In this document: piece after piece, positions 36,446-47,652 of the stretch | How the letters are laid out: the number at the start of each line of letters is the position of its first letter | Position numbering within the stretch: the stretch's first letter is position 1 | Position numbers and translations under genes: made by a program | Origin: Rhizomys pruinosus | Taxonomy: Eukaryota; Chordata; Mammalia; Rodentia; Spalacidae | NCBI GenBank assembly: GCA_009823505.1 | Contig: VZQC01005585.1 | Coordinates: 273,552-337,551 of the forward strand | DNA length: 64,000 nucleotides | Direction of reading: 5' to 3' | The notes under the pieces: generated by a model | What the model was told of the DNA's origin: nothing | The model's input: only the letters and a program-made list of their open reading frames with translations | The model's database searches: none

Positions 36446-36812
36446 TGTGGTGATTTGAATGAGAATGTCCCCCATAGTCTTCAAGTATTCAGACATTTGG
36501 TCCCCATTTGGTGGCACTGTTTGAGGAGGTCTTAGAAGGTGTGGCCACGATGGAGGAAATATATCACTGGGGGTGGGCTTACAGAGTTCGACAAGCCTTG
36601 CAGTTCTCCAGTTGTACTTTCTCTCAACTTCCTGTGCTCATTGGAAGATGTGAACCTCAGCTTTCTGCTCAAGCCCCTGTCACCATACCTCCCTGCCACA
36701 ATGGACTTTATTTTCCTGGAACCTTCAATTGTAAGCTCAAATAAACTCTTCCTTTTATAAGTTCCTTTGGTCATGATGGTTTTATCACAGCAACAGAAAA
36801 GTGACTAATACA
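36446..36812 (+). mobile_element. Solo LTR, ERVL-MaLR type, with 5 bp target-site duplication
   Basis: It begins TGTGGTGATTTGAATGAGAA and ends ..ACTAATACA, 367 bp, flanked by ctact at 36441-36445 and 36813-36817. TG..CA ends, 5 bp duplications and this length fit ERVL-MaLR (ORR1/MT-like) LTRs. The subfamily name is my inference. A polyadenylation-like aataaa is at about 36740. The L1 ORF2 sequence resumes directly after. Confidence 0.85.
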
Positions 36813-37256
36813 CTACTCAAACTGTTCAGAAGGATACAAGCAGAGGGAAATCTCCCAAATTCCTTCTATGGAGCCAGTATTACTCTAATACCAAAACCAA
36901 GTAAAGATACAGCCAAAAAAGAAAACTATAGGCCTATCTCATTTATGAACATAGAAGTATAAATACTCAACAAAATACTTGCAAACTGCATACAGACCCA
37001 CATCAAAAAAAAAAAATCATCCATAATGACCAAGTTGGATTCCTACCAGAGATGCAGGGAAGAACAACAAGAGTTCTTCTCCCCAAAATAATTCTGCTTT
37101 GAAAAACTTTGAAAAGACTCAGAAAGGGATGCAGGACATCTATGGCAGACTGCATGAACTTGGGAGGGGTGGAGGGCATTTAGGGGGTAATGAGTCTGGA
37201 TTGAAATGAGAAGTGATGTATGAAATGCACAAAATTTCAATAAAATATTTTTTGAA

Positions 37257-38205
37257 AAGTGCCACACATGAGAATTTTTCTCCTTCTTCTATGCCTATGA
37301 TATATAAATTTGGTATTTTCATGGCATCCTACATTTCCTTCATATTTCATCCTTGTGATCCAGTTCTTCAACTTTATATTCCATTCTTCATATTCTGTTT
37401 TCCGTTTAATTCATTCTGTTGGTGAGGCTTTCTCCTGTCATTTGAAATTGAGGGTTTTTTTTTCTTCTTCACTGCAGAAAGTTTTTTTCAATATTTCTAT
37501 CTTTTGTGAAATCAGTCAAATTTATTACTATACTCTTTTAATTCTTTGAGCTGTTTGTTTGTTTGTCCTTTAAATTTGTTGAATTCTTTGATCATGTTTA
37601 TGATTGTTCTTTTAAATTCTGTATATGGGTTACCTCTAGGGAGTTCTCATTGTAGAACTCTTCTATAGGACTAGTGGTATTTTATAGGGACATACTATTT
37701 AGGGTTTTCATATTATTAGTTTTTAAATCATTGTTTTTTTGCATGTGACTTTCTTATGATTTTGGTTTGAATCTCAAGACTTCCTTTGTTGACATGGCGA
37801 TTAATTCTGTTTGTATTATTGATATAGCTTGGCTGCTTTTTGATTGGTATGAAAAGTTAATTGATCTAGACTTCAGGTTCCCTCTTTTGATTTTATGTTG
37901 TAAGTATCAGGTAAATCCAGCCAGGGTACTCATCCTCTCTCCAGGAGGCAGAAGCTCCCCTGGCTAATTCAGCATACTTCAGTAACCTCAGAAGGGTGGG
38001 GCCAAGGTGGGAGGGGAGGAGATGGGAAAGGATGTGTGGGTTCCTACTAGCCAGCAGGGTAGCCTGAGCACTGTAGCAGTTGGAGGAACTGCAGATGGTC
38101 CCAAAGCATGGAGAGAAATCAGCCTTCCCTGCTGGCAAGTAGAGACTTGTACTTTCTTGTCCAGATAAAGATAGTGAAGAGGTCCAACCAGACCACAAAA
38201 CAATC
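37257..38205 (-). mobile_element. L1 5'UTR/ORF1 fragment, inverted
   Basis: Complement of an L1 5' end. 37400-37600 is the complement of an A-rich coiled-coil-encoding stretch. The phrase gggttacctctagggagt at 37627 parallels 538-556 in the first inverted L1. 37910-38205 is GC-richer, 5'UTR-like. It lies immediately beyond the poly(A)-like end of the plus-strand L1, so the two are tail-to-tail. Confidence 0.75.
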
Positions 38206-39143
38206 ATCATCTAGACTAATGTGGTAAATATCTACTTTAACAATTTGTTATTTATACCAATCACTTAGGCCTGGGCATAATATACAGTACTGAAAATGTC
38301 AAAACTATGTCAGTTCTAATGCTGGTTTTATTTTAATTTCAATACATAGAAAGCAATTGTGGTGGGTCTTTAATATCTGTTCTCTTTGTTACCAAGAATG
38401 AAAGAAGAAAAGTACAAAAATATTGAGAGAAATTTTGCAATATCACGTATCTAGATACTATTAATGTCTCAGAGCACAACTAAAGTTTTCTGCTCTATTT
38501 CCATAAGGGAATTTTCTTTTCTTACATTAAATTTTTATTGTATTTTGTTATGAACTACTGCCATTTACCAATGTCTGTTTGGTCACAAACATGCCTTATC
38601 TCACCTACAGTTTAAAGGTTTTGAGTGTAACAATATTTCCAATAATATTAGGTCCAATATCTTATAGCATAATATTTTTCAGTAAGTGTTTATTGAATGG
38701 GTAAAATAGTGGAAATGTATCAGTAAGAAGAAAGATACCAACATTTTCTTTATCTCAGAAATAACTCTTTAAATATTCTAGGGCATATTCTGCATCTCAA
38801 TTGATGCTTGGATTCCCAGATGCACAGTTTATTTTAAATATGTACTTTATGGAATTTAAAAAGACAAGTCTCTAATCCATTTGCATAAAAACCATTGTTT
38901 CTTATGTTTCTCCTATTGAATAATTCACAAAATAAATAAATAGCTGAGAAGCAGTAGTACAAAGACTGAATAAAGTTTGTCTACATTATGAAGACAAGAA
39001 AATAGACATGTAATTTGATAATAAAATATGTGTAACATACATTAATTTTAAGGGATTATTATTTACAAATGAACCTTATTTATTCTGTACACAAACATTT
39101 GCATAAGACTGGCATAGATAGGAAGAAGTAAAGAAAGAAAAGA
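38206..39143. other. Single-copy DNA (copy B end)
   Basis: No gene or repeat recognised. The duplicated unit ends here. Confidence 0.55.
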
Positions 39144-39800
39144 AGACATTCCTTGAGGAAATCTCACAGCTAAGCTAGAGGATAGGAATATAAGCACAAA
39201 GTGGCTGAGATGTCCAAAAGCAACATTGAGAAAGATGAAAAATACCAAAACAAGTGTGGGATGGGAGAACTCCAATAAACAGAGGATACCTGAACTTGTT
39301 ACAGTATCCAGTAACATTTCACTGGTGTATTCTCTGTTTAGAGGGGAACAGTGAATAGTATCCCAGACACAGAGAGCAGAAATTAAAATTTATGAAAAGA
39401 TAACTTGTTAAAGAACTAGGGAACAGGAGTTCTTTGCTAAGATTGGATTATAGATTGATCGTGCTTGTGTTTTAGAGCAATCAGATTTGTTGAACCAATA
39501 CAATGGGACATAGAATAGTAGTAGTAGTACCTGACACTAGTTGTAAACAGACTTTAGAAATGGGTAAAATGTGGAATTGAAATGAGAGTGGGACAGGAAA
39601 CTTTATACAAGGAACTATGCGCATAAAGGGAAGAAGGAGCTCAAGAAAGGTGGGACCTAAGAGACAGATATTATCCAGGGAGAAATGGGGAGGCTGTGTA
39701 GGGAGGGTTAGACAGGCAGAGAGAGAGGAGATTAAAAAATGCCTAAATAGCATAAAACTCCAGAGGGAATTATATTAGTCCAAAAACCTAATGACAAAAT
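39144..39800. other. Single-copy DNA right of the duplication
   Basis: No gene or clear repeat. The short minus frames at 39063-39317 and 39481-39753 are hydrophobic, without recognisable domains. Confidence 0.5.
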
Positions 39801-39819
39801 GCACATACAATATCTCTAC

Positions 39820-40330
39820 ATGAGTCCATGTGTATAGCTGAAGGCTACATAGCAAGAAATGGTGTCAGACAAGGAAAAGCTTTCTTTGAATTGTTGGCCA
39901 GGGTAATCCAAGATACTCCTAAAGTTACATAGGCTGTTGCCACCGCCCTTGATTGCCTCCCAGCACTTGAAGTTAAGACAATAGTGCTGAAGACAGGACA
40001 CACTTTGGACACAGGATTTGGAGCAGTGGAGGTGAGAGTGACCGGAAACCCACCTCTCCTGAAGGCTAGCTCTCATAGCTTTGGAGAGTATTATGCATGA
40101 TTCTAAGGGAGAACTCCAATTAATGGTCCAACCCCAGCTTTAATGCTTAATAGACATATCTGTTACCAGCACAGCATATAACATTAGTGCAGTACTGGTA
40201 CTTTTACCTTGGGGGTCATCAACAGCTACCTAATTGAACTTGAAGCCCAATCAATGGGAGGAAACTCATGTGTGGTACTGTAAACACAGGCAAATGCACA
40301 TGGATGGAGAGATCATAGATCTTAGAGAAT
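39820..40330 (+). mobile_element. L1 3'UTR fragment (Lx-like)
   Basis: It shares ordered blocks with 48530-48700 (gttgcc.., gaagttaagacaatagtgct, gctgaagac..), characteristic of the sense-strand 3'UTR of older rodent L1. Strongly diverged. Confidence 0.5.
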
Positions 40331-40660
40331 ATCCAAGGCCATCACATCCCTAGACAAACATAATTTCTTACTATGTGCAAAATATGGCTCCTTATATTTA
40401 CAAACAAGCATCCTAGTCACCAAACATCAAAGAAGCTTGTTTTCTGTCAGACATATATTACTACAGAGTTCCACAGCTGGTCATACAAAGAGATTATCTG
40501 TGAATTGCCCAAGTCTAAGTGGCACATCTATAGTAAAGTGAAATTGTAGTCTGTATCAATAAGTCTATCTGATGCTGCAAGTAAGGCTGAAAATGCGAAG
40601 ATAGAATTAAATATACATTTTATTTTTGTACAAATGAACTGTGTTTATGAAAACACATTT
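40331..40660. other. Unclassified DNA
   Basis: No gene, RNA or repeat family supported. Confidence 0.45.
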
Positions 40661-40910
40661 TTCTCCTTATTTTTATTGAGCTTTTGTACATTTCATACAT
40701 TTTAATCAAATTTAGACCTGTTCCCCCACCCATACCCCCCTCACCAGAGTTCATGCATTCTGCTGTACATTTTAAGCCTCATCTTGCATCTTTTTCTCAG
40801 TATTTTTTAACTTTTTTGATACAGAAGTTTACAGTTTTGGTTAGTTCTTTGACCAAGTCATTTTTGCCATTGTTGTTGCCTTTAATTTTGTATTACGCCA
40901 AAATATGCAA
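40661..40910 (-). mobile_element. L1 3'UTR fragment, inverted
   Basis: It starts atttttattgagcttttgta and includes ccataccccctcaccagag and gttcatgcattctgctg, a pattern repeated at 41893-41990 and 44617-44720. Confidence 0.65.
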
Positions 40911-40913
40911 GAT

Positions 40914-40957
<44 letters not shown>
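40914..40957. repeat. (GATA)n microsatellite
   Basis: Eleven uninterrupted GATA units. Confidence 0.97.
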
Positions 40958-41229
40958 TTCCATACATATACCAAATTTACAAACTCTGAAAATAAACCCT
41001 AGGTTAATTACAAAATAAGTTTAGAGTGGAACTCTTCACCAGTGACCCATCTGACAAAGGTTCAACATCCAGAAGTCAATTTTATTTTTATGTTCAGGTG
41101 TCCACATTTTTTCTTTTAATTTTATATTACTCTAGAATATGAATATATACCTCTAAAACACTTTTATCTATATCACAAATTGATCATAAAACATACCATT
41201 TCTAGGATAGGAGTGCTAAATACTAGTGA

Positions 41230-42655
41230 ATTTATTTTTTATTTTTTGAAAATGTCGTTTGAGCACCTTGCTCCGTTACTCTTGCTGCTGCTTCTTCCTC
41301 TGCAGCTCCTGCCCTGCCCCACTCCTGCTCAACTTCATGACCTCTGAGTTCATTTGGTGATGGTCATGTGTGCCAGTGTTTATGTCTGGCCATTTGGGCT
41401 GGATGACACATCAGGGAGCTTATCACTGGTGTCATTTGATTCTCCCTTCCTTAGCGGCCACTGATTGCTCATAGCTCACCATCTAGAGCTGGAAGCCTGT
41501 GAAACGCCCTATCTACAGTGGCATGTCAGCTGGTGTCGTTATGCAGGTCTTGTTTAGGATATTCCGTATTACTGTGATTTCACAGCTGCTTCTACACTTT
41601 ATGTCTAGAATATACTATCACACAGCATGCAAACTGGTCGGCTAGCAGATTTTAATTATGATAGTCAAAGACATCTAATTAATCCCCAAAATTAATTTTT
41701 TCTGTGCTCTGAGCTCTACGTGTGTACTGTGACATATGTGTCATAGCACGATGTGCTTTTTTTTTTTTTGAACTTACAAAAGGAAGAGTTATTGAGGTCA
41801 GAGATTAGAGTCCATGATATGGTGAGGACATGGGGCAGGAGGTGCTGGAGCAGGAGCAGAAAGCTGAGAGTTCGACTGGAGATTAACAAGGCTTTTTTTA
41901 ATCAAATCTATTTTGATTAAATATTCCCCCATTCCCCCACCCCACCAGAGCTCATGCATCTGCCAACATGCTTTTCATCTCTTTCTCAGTCTTTCTCAAT
42001 ATTCTCCATGTGGAAGTTGACTGTTTTGCAAAAGTTCACTGTTTCAGTCAGTTCTTGATGCAGTCCTTTCTGTTGTTGTTGTGGTTGTTGTTGTTTTGTT
42101 GGTTCTCAACTGCTTTGGACAAAAGCTCAAGGGGCCATGCACAAGAAAAACTTACAATAGGTAATTGGAATTGCATCCACAGGTGAGGGATAGCATTCGT
42201 CGTTTGTTTTTCTGGGACTGTATTACTTCACTCAGCATGATGTCCCCTAGCTCCAGCCATTTTCCTGCAAAACGCATGATATCATCTTTTTTACTGCTGC
42301 ATAGAACTCCATTGTGTAGATGTACCACATTTTCCTATCCACTCATCAGTTGAGGGGCATTTGGGTTGATTCCAGCTCCTTGCTATTGCGAAGAGAGCTG
42401 AAATAAACATGGCTGTGCATGTATCTCGCAGTGGGGTGAGTCTTGAGGGTACATGCCCAGGAGTGGTATGGCTGGTCTGGTGGAAAGTTCATTCCAGTCT
42501 TCCAAGGTTCTCCACACTGCTTCCAAGTGGCTGCACGATTTTTACATTCCACCAGCATTGGATGAGTGTTCCCTTTCCACAACCTCTCCAACATTGGTAT
42601 CATTTGTTTTCTTCTTGATCCTAGCCAGCTTATGGGGTAAGATGATATCTTTTTT
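41230..42655 (-). mobile_element. L1 3'UTR and ORF2 3' end, inverted (two pieces)
   Basis: 41230-41650 is inverted 3'UTR. 41893-42160 is another 3'UTR start, and 42170-42620 is the complement of the ORF2 C-terminal region. The latter contains the complement of the same coding block as 30250-30400: ctgctgcatagaactccatt, tgtagatgtaccacatttt, gttgaggggcatttgggttg. Frames are broken. Confidence 0.82.
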
Positions 42656-42860
42656 TTTTTTTTTTTTTTTTTTTGCTGTGGCTGTTTTTCTTTCTTTTTT
42701 TTTTTTTTTTTATTGGTGCTTTGTAACATTTCATACATCATTTTCCAATTCAGATCAGGCATATTTCCCTTTCCCTTCCCCCTACCCCACCCCATCCCAG
42801 ATCATCATTTGCCATAACGGCCTGCATTTTTCTCATCATTTTTTTTTTTCATTTTTTTAG
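42648..42860 (-). mobile_element. Second L1 3' end, inverted, with T-runs
   Basis: T-runs at 42651-42674 and 42692-42710 are followed by ttggtgctttgtaacatttc and atttccctttcccttccccc, the complement of an L1 3' terminus also seen in sense at 61350-61440. Confidence 0.75.
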
Positions 42861-42904
42861 CTATAAGTGATGATCCATGAGTACAAGCATCCTTCATAGG
42901 AAAC

Positions 42905-43290
42905 CAATTTACAGCTGTTGTGCCCAAACCCCCACAGCCCCACCATCCAGCAGGGGTGAGGTTGTATGTTCAATCAATTTGATCAAATGAGTGTCCAACT
43001 ACATTGCTGTAGTTTCACCATTCACCCCAATCGCAGCCCTTACATTCTACCATGCCCCCTCTGCTGCAGATTGTTCCCTAGGCTTAGGAAAGGGGCACAG
43101 GTGGATGAGAAGCAAAACAGTCCACTCTCTCTGGAGCTGTTGTCTTGGACTCTGGTCAATTCTGGCTGTTTCCTTTCATGGGCTGACAGTTTGTCCAGGA
43201 ATAACCTTTCGATCCTACTAATGAAGCACAAGCAGTTAGATATAAAGGTATTTAAAGAGCATAATAGTTTTTATGACTACAGCCCTGTAG
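42905..43290 (-). mobile_element. Unclassified LTR-element internal fragment ('repeat X', copy 1)
   Basis: It shares long ordered blocks with 56416-56780 and 60215-60570: gttgtgcccaaaccc, ttgatcaaatgagtgtcca, cccttacattctaccatgcc, tttgtccaggaataacc. The minus frame at 43040-43231 parallels one in copy 3. The minus orientation is assigned from copy 3, which lies upstream of a minus-strand LTR. The family is not identified. Confidence 0.7.
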
Positions 43291-43439
43291 TATAGTTTGA
43301 AGTATGGTATAGAGATTCCCCCCTGTGTAGCTCTTTTCGTTCAGAGTTGCCCAAAAGTAATTTTCTCCTGAGAGTCATTAAATCTCCCCACATTCAATAT
43401 TGTATACTAAGAAGACAAGTCTGTAGGATTATTACTGCA

Positions 43440-43800
43440 TATTAATTATACGAAATGAGTTTATTATATTTTCAAACATATATAAAGTAAATTGATCATA
43501 TTTCCTACCCACTCTCTTGAATCCCTCTCTTCCTTCCACTGTCCTCATTCACTTCCTCAACAGTAAGCCTTTTTTAGTCTGACTTATTTCAGTTAGCGTG
43601 ATGATAACCTATTCCATTGACTTGCCCACAAATAATATAATAGCCTTTATGCATGAAGGATTTTGGTGGGAGTACAGATATCACATTGTAGACTTTCATC
43701 TGTATAGTTGTACCTAGGATGAGTCCATAGCACAACCAATGTGAATAATGCTGCACTACACACAGGTGTTCAGTTTTTCAATTAAATGGATAATTTTATC
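43440..43800 (-). mobile_element. L1 3' region fragment, inverted
   Basis: gaataatgctgcactacaca and the preceding block recall the complement of an old L1 ORF2 3' end/3'UTR. Diverged. Confidence 0.5.
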
Positions 43801-43829
43801 CTTACACTTTTATACCATTAAAGAAAAAA

Positions 43830-43970
43830 AAAATGAGACAGAGCTCACTATAGAGCTGTGCCTGGCCTGGAAACTACTTTGTAGACGAGCCTGGCCTTGA
43901 ATTGACAGAGATCTGCCTGCCTCTACATTCCAAGTGCTGGGGTTAAAAGTATATGGCACCATGCCAGGCC
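43830..43970 (-). mobile_element. B1 SINE, diverged
   Basis: Inverted B1: gagacagagctcacta, gacgagcctggccttgaatt, gagatctgcctgcctctac, caccatgccaggcc. Confidence 0.85.
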
Positions 43971-44216
43971 AAAATCAATCTATTTATCTATAAGGTGGAT
44001 ACTGTGTAAGTGCATGTTATATACCAGTCATATATTCTGAATAGTTTCAAATTATAACTAAATGTGCATAGATTTCTTTGTTGTATAGCCCAGTTTTCCA
44101 CCTGACACCCTGGAAAGACTGACCCTCAAGGGGGGAATTTCCTCTATTGGACTGACCTGTGGGTGAGACTATGAGGCTTTTATTTATTTATTTTTTTCTT
44201 TTAAAAGTATATTTTA

Positions 44217-44372
44217 GCCAGTGTGGTGGCACACACCTTTAATCCTAGCACTTGGGAGGCAGAGGTAGGCAGATTTCTGTTCAAATTCAAGGCTAGCCTG
44301 GTCTACAGAGTCAGTTTCAGGACAGTTGGGGCTACAGGGAGACCCTGTCTCAAAAAGACCAAAAAAAAAAAG
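44217..44372 (+). mobile_element. B1 SINE with target-site duplication
   Basis: Plus-strand B1 ending tgtctcaaaaagacc plus an A-tail. It is flanked by a 10 bp direct repeat, gtatatttta, at 44207-44216 and 44373-44382. Confidence 0.95.
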
Positions 44373-44384
44373 GTATATTTTAAT

Positions 44385-45046
44385 TATTTTACCAAATAGT
44401 AAGTTCTCATACATCTTTGATTTTAGCTAACATTCCCTCCACTCCTTCCTGTCTCCAAGTTCCCATTTCCATCCCAACTTAAACATTCCCACTCCCCCAC
44501 CCCGTTTCTCTGTTTACTTTCATAATACCTGTTTTCTATTATTCCTTGCTTCCCTCAGTGTCTCTTCCCATCTTCTCTCTCATGGACTCTTGGCTGACAG
44601 TTTTTAAATATATTTTTATTGAATTTTATGTATTTCATACACAACATGTTAATTCTCTTTATACCGTTCCCCATCAGGACCCTCCCACAGCCCTCCTACT
44701 GAATTTTATGCATTCTGTCATTTATATTAGGGCCTATAGACTCAAGTTAGTGTCCTCTGAAGTCCTTCATTGCAAGGTCATCAGATAGGGTCTAATCAGC
44801 CTATCTTAGAGTCACTCCCTTAAAAAATATCAGTTCTTCCTCACTCAGTAATAATCAGCTGCCCAATAATTCTGCTAGGATTTGGGCCTGCTGCCCATAT
44901 ACACAGTTGTATGCCTGGGCTGAGACAATAACCTGTATAATTCTGGAAGTCTCTTGCATATACCAGCCAACAACCCAAAGGCAGGTCTCTCCTGTCTGGC
45001 ACTATTTCTTGTTACACAGCCTTTAGCTATACACATGGAATCATGT
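44385..45046 (-). mobile_element. L1 3'UTR fragments, inverted
   Basis: 44600-44900 begins attgaattttatgtatttca and continues with gaccctcccacagccctcct and taataatcagctgcccaata, the same 3'UTR blocks found at 55600-55880. Confidence 0.65.
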
Positions 45047-45057
45047 AGAAATGTGTA

Positions 45058-45280
45058 TGCCGGGGGCTGGAGAGATAGCCTAGAGGTTAAGAGCACCGAC
45101 TGCTCTTGCAGAGGACCCGGGTTCGATCCCCAGCACCCACAATTCCAGGAGAACTCCAGTTCCAGGGGAATCCGAGACCCTCTTCTGACCTCCGCAGCAT
45201 TGCATGACGCGGGTGCACAGACCTGCATGCAGACAGTACACTCATACACATACAAAATAAATAAATAAAAAAAAAAAAAA
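45058..45280 (+). mobile_element. B2 SINE with target-site duplication
   Basis: Plus-strand B2 with an intact tRNA-like head: A box around tagcctagaggttaagagc and B box gggttcgatcc at 45119-45129. The tail is (AAAT)n plus poly(A). It is bounded by an 11 bp repeat, agaaatgtgta, at 45047-45057 and 45281-45291. An internal deletion has removed part of the cacatgg..ctgtaact segment. Confidence 0.96.
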
Positions 45281-45414
45281 AGAAATGTGTAGCCACTTTT
45301 TGGTAATCTCTTTGAACTAGTAGAATTCCCTTTTTTTTTTACACCAGATAGGCACCATTTGTCTCCCCTTTCTCCCTTCTTGTCTAATACTTTCTCCTCC
45401 CTCACCCATTAAAG

Positions 45415-45831
45415 TGAGGGACACTTGTCAGCTTGTCTTAAATAAACAAGATGCCACTTAAAGAAAGTATGGTAGGCGTGGCCAGGCTTGTTTTGAAATT
45501 TTTTCTGATTGGCTCTAGCTATTTCCTTACTCCTCGACAGCTTGTGATCAGCTCATGCTTACTATTGAAGTCTATGGGACAATCAGTTCCTGCAGCCTGC
45601 ATGCTGCTTTGACCTTTAAGATGATTGGCTGGCCATGAGTGTTCCCTTGGGGTTTTGCCTTTATAAACTGCTGTAGTGCTTGCATTAAGTGAGTTCCTGC
45701 TTGACTAGACTTCCTGTCTCCTCTGATTGTCTTCGGGAAAGGAAGGCTGGGGAGCTGCAGACAGCGCACTCACCTTTCGCCTGCCCCCATTGCTGGGAAC
45801 CCAGGAGCTGGGACAGAGAGGGAACCCGGCA
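45415..45831 (+). mobile_element. Solo LTR with 6 bp target-site duplication
   Basis: 417 bp starting TGAGGG and ending CGGCA. It is flanked by ttaaag at 45409-45414 and 45832-45837; the shared context extends to cattaaag. An inverted CCAAT box (attgg, 45624-45628) lies about 34 bp upstream of a TATAAA at 45662-45667, a compact pol II promoter layout. A 6 bp duplication is usual for ERVK/class II elements. The family is not identified and no internal region remains. Confidence 0.78.
45624..45667 (+). promoter_or_regulatory. Predicted LTR promoter (inverted CCAAT box and TATA box)
   Basis: attgg at 45624-45628 and tataaa at 45662-45667 lie inside the solo LTR, in the orientation and spacing of a U3 promoter. 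Activity is unknown. Confidence 0.55.
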
Positions 45832-46099
45832 TTAAAGTACCCCTATCTTCCCTAATTCTCCCTTGATAATTCCTGTCTCCTGTGGTCCTACTTCTCTCGA
45901 GTGCCTTCTTCCTCTTTAGTCTTATATATAGGGGTTCCTTCTATAACATCCATCTCCTCCTCCTACCAAAATACCCCCGTTTAACCCATTTGCCCCTTAT
46001 GAACACCAGTCTCCTACTGTTCTTGCTAGCTAAGGTTCCTTCTTTCTGTTAACTTCCTGATTCCTTTCCTTCTCCCTGGTCCTGCAGTTAAATCAGTAA

Positions 46100-46660
46100 A
46101 TATACTCATAAGAATCTGGTGTTAGGATCCATAAATGAGAAAGAACATATGTCATTTGTTTCTCTGAGTCTGTATTATTTCACTTAGTGTTACAGTTTCT
46201 AGTTCCATGCATTTATCCTCAAATCCCATGCTTTAATCTTTCTTTAGTGCTGAGTAGGACTGCATTGTGTAAATCTACCAGTTTCATTATCCACTCCTGA
46301 GTTGAGGAATGCTTAGGTTGCTTCCATTTCTTAGCTATTATGAAAAGAGCAACAACAAACATGGATGTACAAGTATCTCTACAGGAGGATATGTCTTTTG
46401 TGTAAATGCCTAGGAGTGCTATAACTGGGTCATGTGGGAGATTAAGGCCAGCCTGGTCTACAGAGTGAGTTCCAGGACAGCTGGGACTACAGGGAGACCC
46501 TGTCTCGAAAAGACCAAAAAAAAAAAAAAAAAAAAAGAGTTCTCCATATTGCTTTCCATAGTGGTTGCATGAGTTTGCATTCCCACCAGCAGGGCTAAAT
46601 GATAGTTCCCCTTTTCCTACATCCTCTCCAGCACTTGGTATCATTTGTCCCTTTGATATT
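46100..46660 (-). mobile_element. L1 ORF2 3' end, inverted, split by a B1
   Basis: Complement of the ORF2 C-terminal region (tcattatccactcctgagtt, tggatgtacaagtatctcta). It is interrupted at 46436-46537 and continues with catattgctttccatagtgg and ccctttttcct..tctccagcacttgg-like blocks. Confidence 0.85.
46436..46537 (+). mobile_element. 5'-truncated B1 SINE
   Basis: It begins mid-element (aaggccagcctggtctacag) and runs to tgtctcgaaaagacc plus about 22 A. Inserted in the inverted L1. Confidence 0.92.
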
Positions 46661-46674
46661 TGAAGTCTGGCTGG

Positions 46675-46990
46675 GGTAGGATGAAATCTTGAAGTGGTTG
46701 AGGCTTTTCTTGAATACTGAGTAATGTGGAGGGCTCAGCTCACTGTGGGTAGTGTCACCCTGGGTTTGTGGTCATGAGTTATACAAGAGAGTAGACAACA
46801 CAGCCCATAGGAGCAAGCCAGTTAGCAGCATTGCTGTTGTTCCATGTTTTGTGGTTCCTGCCCTGCTTAAATTCCTGCCCTGGCTTTTCTCTGTGATGAC
46901 ACATGACTGAGAATTGTATGCTAAACCCTTTCCTCAAATCAGTTTTGGTCAGAGTGTTTTGCATTAGCAGTAGAAATGCTAACTAGGATG
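46675..46990 (+). mobile_element. Unclassified rodent interspersed repeat
   Basis: It contains blocks known from a common rodent dispersed repeat: gagcaagccagttagcagca, gttcctgccctgcttaaatt, ctaaaccctttcctcaaatc, ttggtcagagtgtttt.. and a closing gaaatgctaactaggatg. Probably an old LTR-type element. I cannot name the family. Confidence 0.45.
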
Positions 46991-47129
46991 CATTGTAATA
47001 TTGATTTCAGTTTGCTACCTGTGAAAGTAGTGAAAGAATTTAGTTTTACAAGGTGCTTTGCCACAATCTTCATTTGAATATGAAAAATATTTAAAATAAC
47101 TGAAAATATTTCAAACAAATAAATTGTTT

Positions 47130-47324
47130 AAATGACATTTTATTAAGAATTACATATATTTAGTTTTATCATATTCAGATCAGACATCTTCTACAATCAG
47201 CTGTTGGATCCAACCCCATCTTCCATCTACCCTTCTTCATGCTTCATTAATTTTTAATGTATATTGACCCTAATTTGTGTTGCTCAAATGTATGTGGATA
47301 TGGAGCCTGATCAACCTACCCAAG

Positions 47325-47375
<51 letters not shown>

Positions 47376-47640
47376 AGAAGCTGTCAATTGCCAATAGTTC
47401 CTTGGCTAGGGCTTGGGGGTTTCTAGTTCACATACTCTCTCCATGCTGCATTTTTTTCTGATATGATTTTGTGCAGGCCTTCTGAAGGCTGTCATAAACA
47501 TTGTGGGTTCATATGTACAAATGCCCTTTTATGTGGGAAATCAAGGCTTCCTTGTATTCATCTACCCCTTCTGGCTGTTCCACTTATTCTGCCTCTTCTT
47601 CCACAATGAGGAGAAGGTGTGATATAGGTAGAACATTTAA
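47130..47640 (-). mobile_element. L1 3'UTR fragment, inverted, containing a (CT)n tract
   Basis: It begins acattttattaagaatt and includes cttctagaagctgtcaattg, cttggctagggcttgggg and ctccatgctgca, parallel to the 22680-22870 segment. A microsatellite sits at 47329-47372. Confidence 0.6.
47329..47372. repeat. (CT)n microsatellite
   Basis: About 22 uninterrupted CT dinucleotides. Confidence 0.97.
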
Positions 47641-47652
47641 AGCTGGGCACTC

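Larger units (their letters stand above)
32880..37255 (+). mobile_element. L1 retrotransposon, 5'UTR to mid-ORF2 with internal loss, disrupted
   Basis: Order on the plus strand: a GC-richer 5'UTR (32900-33220); ORF1 beginning near 33666 with a coiled coil (NENLRKELEG) that breaks by frame loss near 33938 and again at 34234; and the ORF2 endonuclease domain (34821-35303). Then comes broken ORF2 sequence through the start of reverse transcriptase (36240-36440, and 36818-37065 after an LTR insertion). An abrupt jump follows at about 37066 to an L1-type 3' end (37190-37250) with AATAAAA. The central and distal reverse transcriptase is missing, so this copy cannot move. Nested insertions: B2 plus B1 head (33225-33394), B1 (35701-35830) and a solo LTR (36446-36812). 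Confidence 0.88.
22044..39143 (+). repeat. Duplicated unit, copy B
   Basis: The second occurrence of the unit at 3504-22042, continuous with the right flank. It is cleaner than copy A: its SINE promoters and bodies are mostly intact and it lacks the two low-complexity blocks. It contains an 874-base N gap. Confidence 0.9.

Noticed and set aside
45100..45130. A tRNA gene, suggested by intact A and B boxes
   Set aside because: The boxes belong to the tRNA-derived head of a B2 SINE. No cloverleaf acceptor pairing is present, and SINE body and tail follow.
44875..45405. A 176-codon minus frame with a hydrophobic, cysteine-containing middle
   Set aside because: Its middle is the reverse complement of the B2 SINE at 45058-45280. 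The recurring CGAGDRTRVLCKSS-like peptides appear in every B2 of this window.
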